The notes below the pieces were generated by a model. The model saw only the letters and a list, made by a program, of their open reading frames with translations. It was not told where the DNA came from and did no database searches. Positions 63,638 to 64,000 of a stretch of 64,000 nucleotides of DNA are shown piece after piece. The DNA is taken from positions 1 to 64,000 of the forward strand of contig QXJR01000020.1 in the NCBI GenBank assembly GCA_020975725.1, in the 5' to 3' direction. The stretch comes from Picocystis sp. L7 (lineage: Eukaryota; Chlorophyta; Picocystophyceae; Picocystales; Picocystaceae). The translations under genes were made by a program, and so were the position numbers. Position 1 is the stretch's first letter. Each line of letters begins with the position of its first letter.

Positions 63638-64000
63638 GTATTAGACTTGCGTCCGTGGTTGAATGACCCAACACACGTACTCTTGGTGACGAGGGTCTCG
63701 TGGACAGGATTCGCACCCCTTGTACCGGGGTCTTCTTCTCTCTCTCTTCTCCCTTGCGTTGAAGGAGCCTCGGCCGGCGTGGGAGGCAAGAACGGACGTG
63801 CTGGAGCGTCCAGGTGGTTTCGCCTGTTGCGTTGGTCAGGGTCGGAGGAGGAGGCGTGTTGCGCACTTGGCTTGGCAAGTAGAAGAAGTGTATCACAAAG
63901 CAAAGAGGGACCAAGGGTCTACCTCTCTCACCGCCTCTCACTGGCGGTTGGAATTGGGGCAACTGGGGTGTCATGGCAGCCCACGTGCTCCCTAGAGTCA
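63638..64000 (-). repeat. family Z 5' LTR (partial, window edge)
   Basis: The 363 nt present match 56612-56974 without visible difference. About 350 nt more should lie beyond the window. Confidence 0.9.

Larger units (their letters stand above)
56612..64000 (-). mobile_element. Ty3/gypsy element, family Z (5' LTR cut by window end)
   Basis: The minus-strand element has its 3' LTR at 56612-57324 and its 5' LTR starting at 63638 and running off the window. Gag, protease, RT, RNase H, DNA methyltransferase, H2C2/integrase and the C-terminal Tudor/chromo-like module appear in the same order as X and Y, but the proteins are clearly divergent, so it is a separate family. Its reading frames are broken in roughly three or four places. 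The visible 363 nt of the two LTRs look identical, so it is nevertheless young. Confidence 0.92.

Overview
This window looks like nuclear DNA of an intron-poor eukaryote, most likely an alga; a red alga would fit best, but the sequence alone does not prove it. Four or five host genes with long open frames and few introns sit among LTR retrotransposons and a DNA transposon. The introns I can place are short (88 to 241 nt), GT-AG and near gene 5' ends, as in lineages that have lost most introns.

Layout. 1-7738: a cluster of Ty1/copia retrotransposon copies (inverted fragment, LTR, internal region, LTR, 5'-shortened internal region, LTR). 7739-10776: no recognised gene. 10777-11709 (-): mitochondrial-carrier-type transporter. 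11710-14204: GC-rich, low complexity. 14205-21735 (-): a large Trithorax/ATX-like histone methyltransferase. Four small 5' exons encode a PWWP domain that a plain open-frame reading misses. 22371-23481 (+): trypsin-like secreted protease with one intron. 26178-28706 (+): a bifunctional S-adenosylmethionine decarboxylase/ornithine decarboxylase, so both key decarboxylases of polyamine synthesis are one polypeptide. 28813-30837 (-): cysteinyl-tRNA synthetase with a probable organelle-targeting extension, converging on the fusion gene with only 106 nt between stop codons.

31576-46453 is a nest: a minus-strand Ty3/gypsy element (family X) with a plus-strand element (family Y) inserted near the 3' end of its pol. 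Each has matching LTRs and a 4-bp target duplication. 48813-51723 is a piggyBac-like DNA transposon with a long transposase frame, and 55820-56156 is a relic of a relative. 56612 to the window end is a third gypsy element (family Z, minus strand), cut by the window edge.

The most striking content is that all three gypsy families carry a complete-looking cytosine-5 DNA methyltransferase domain inside pol, between RNase H and integrase. They also share a Tudor/chromo-like C-terminal module (intact to view in Y and Z), a non-TGG candidate primer-binding site, and an A-rich -1 slippery site followed by a hairpin whose stem covaries between families. This describes a group of methyltransferase-bearing LTR retrotransposons that recently transposed in this genome and diversified into at least three families. 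Host genes and elements show no obvious functional link, although the host locus also encodes a chromatin methyltransferase.
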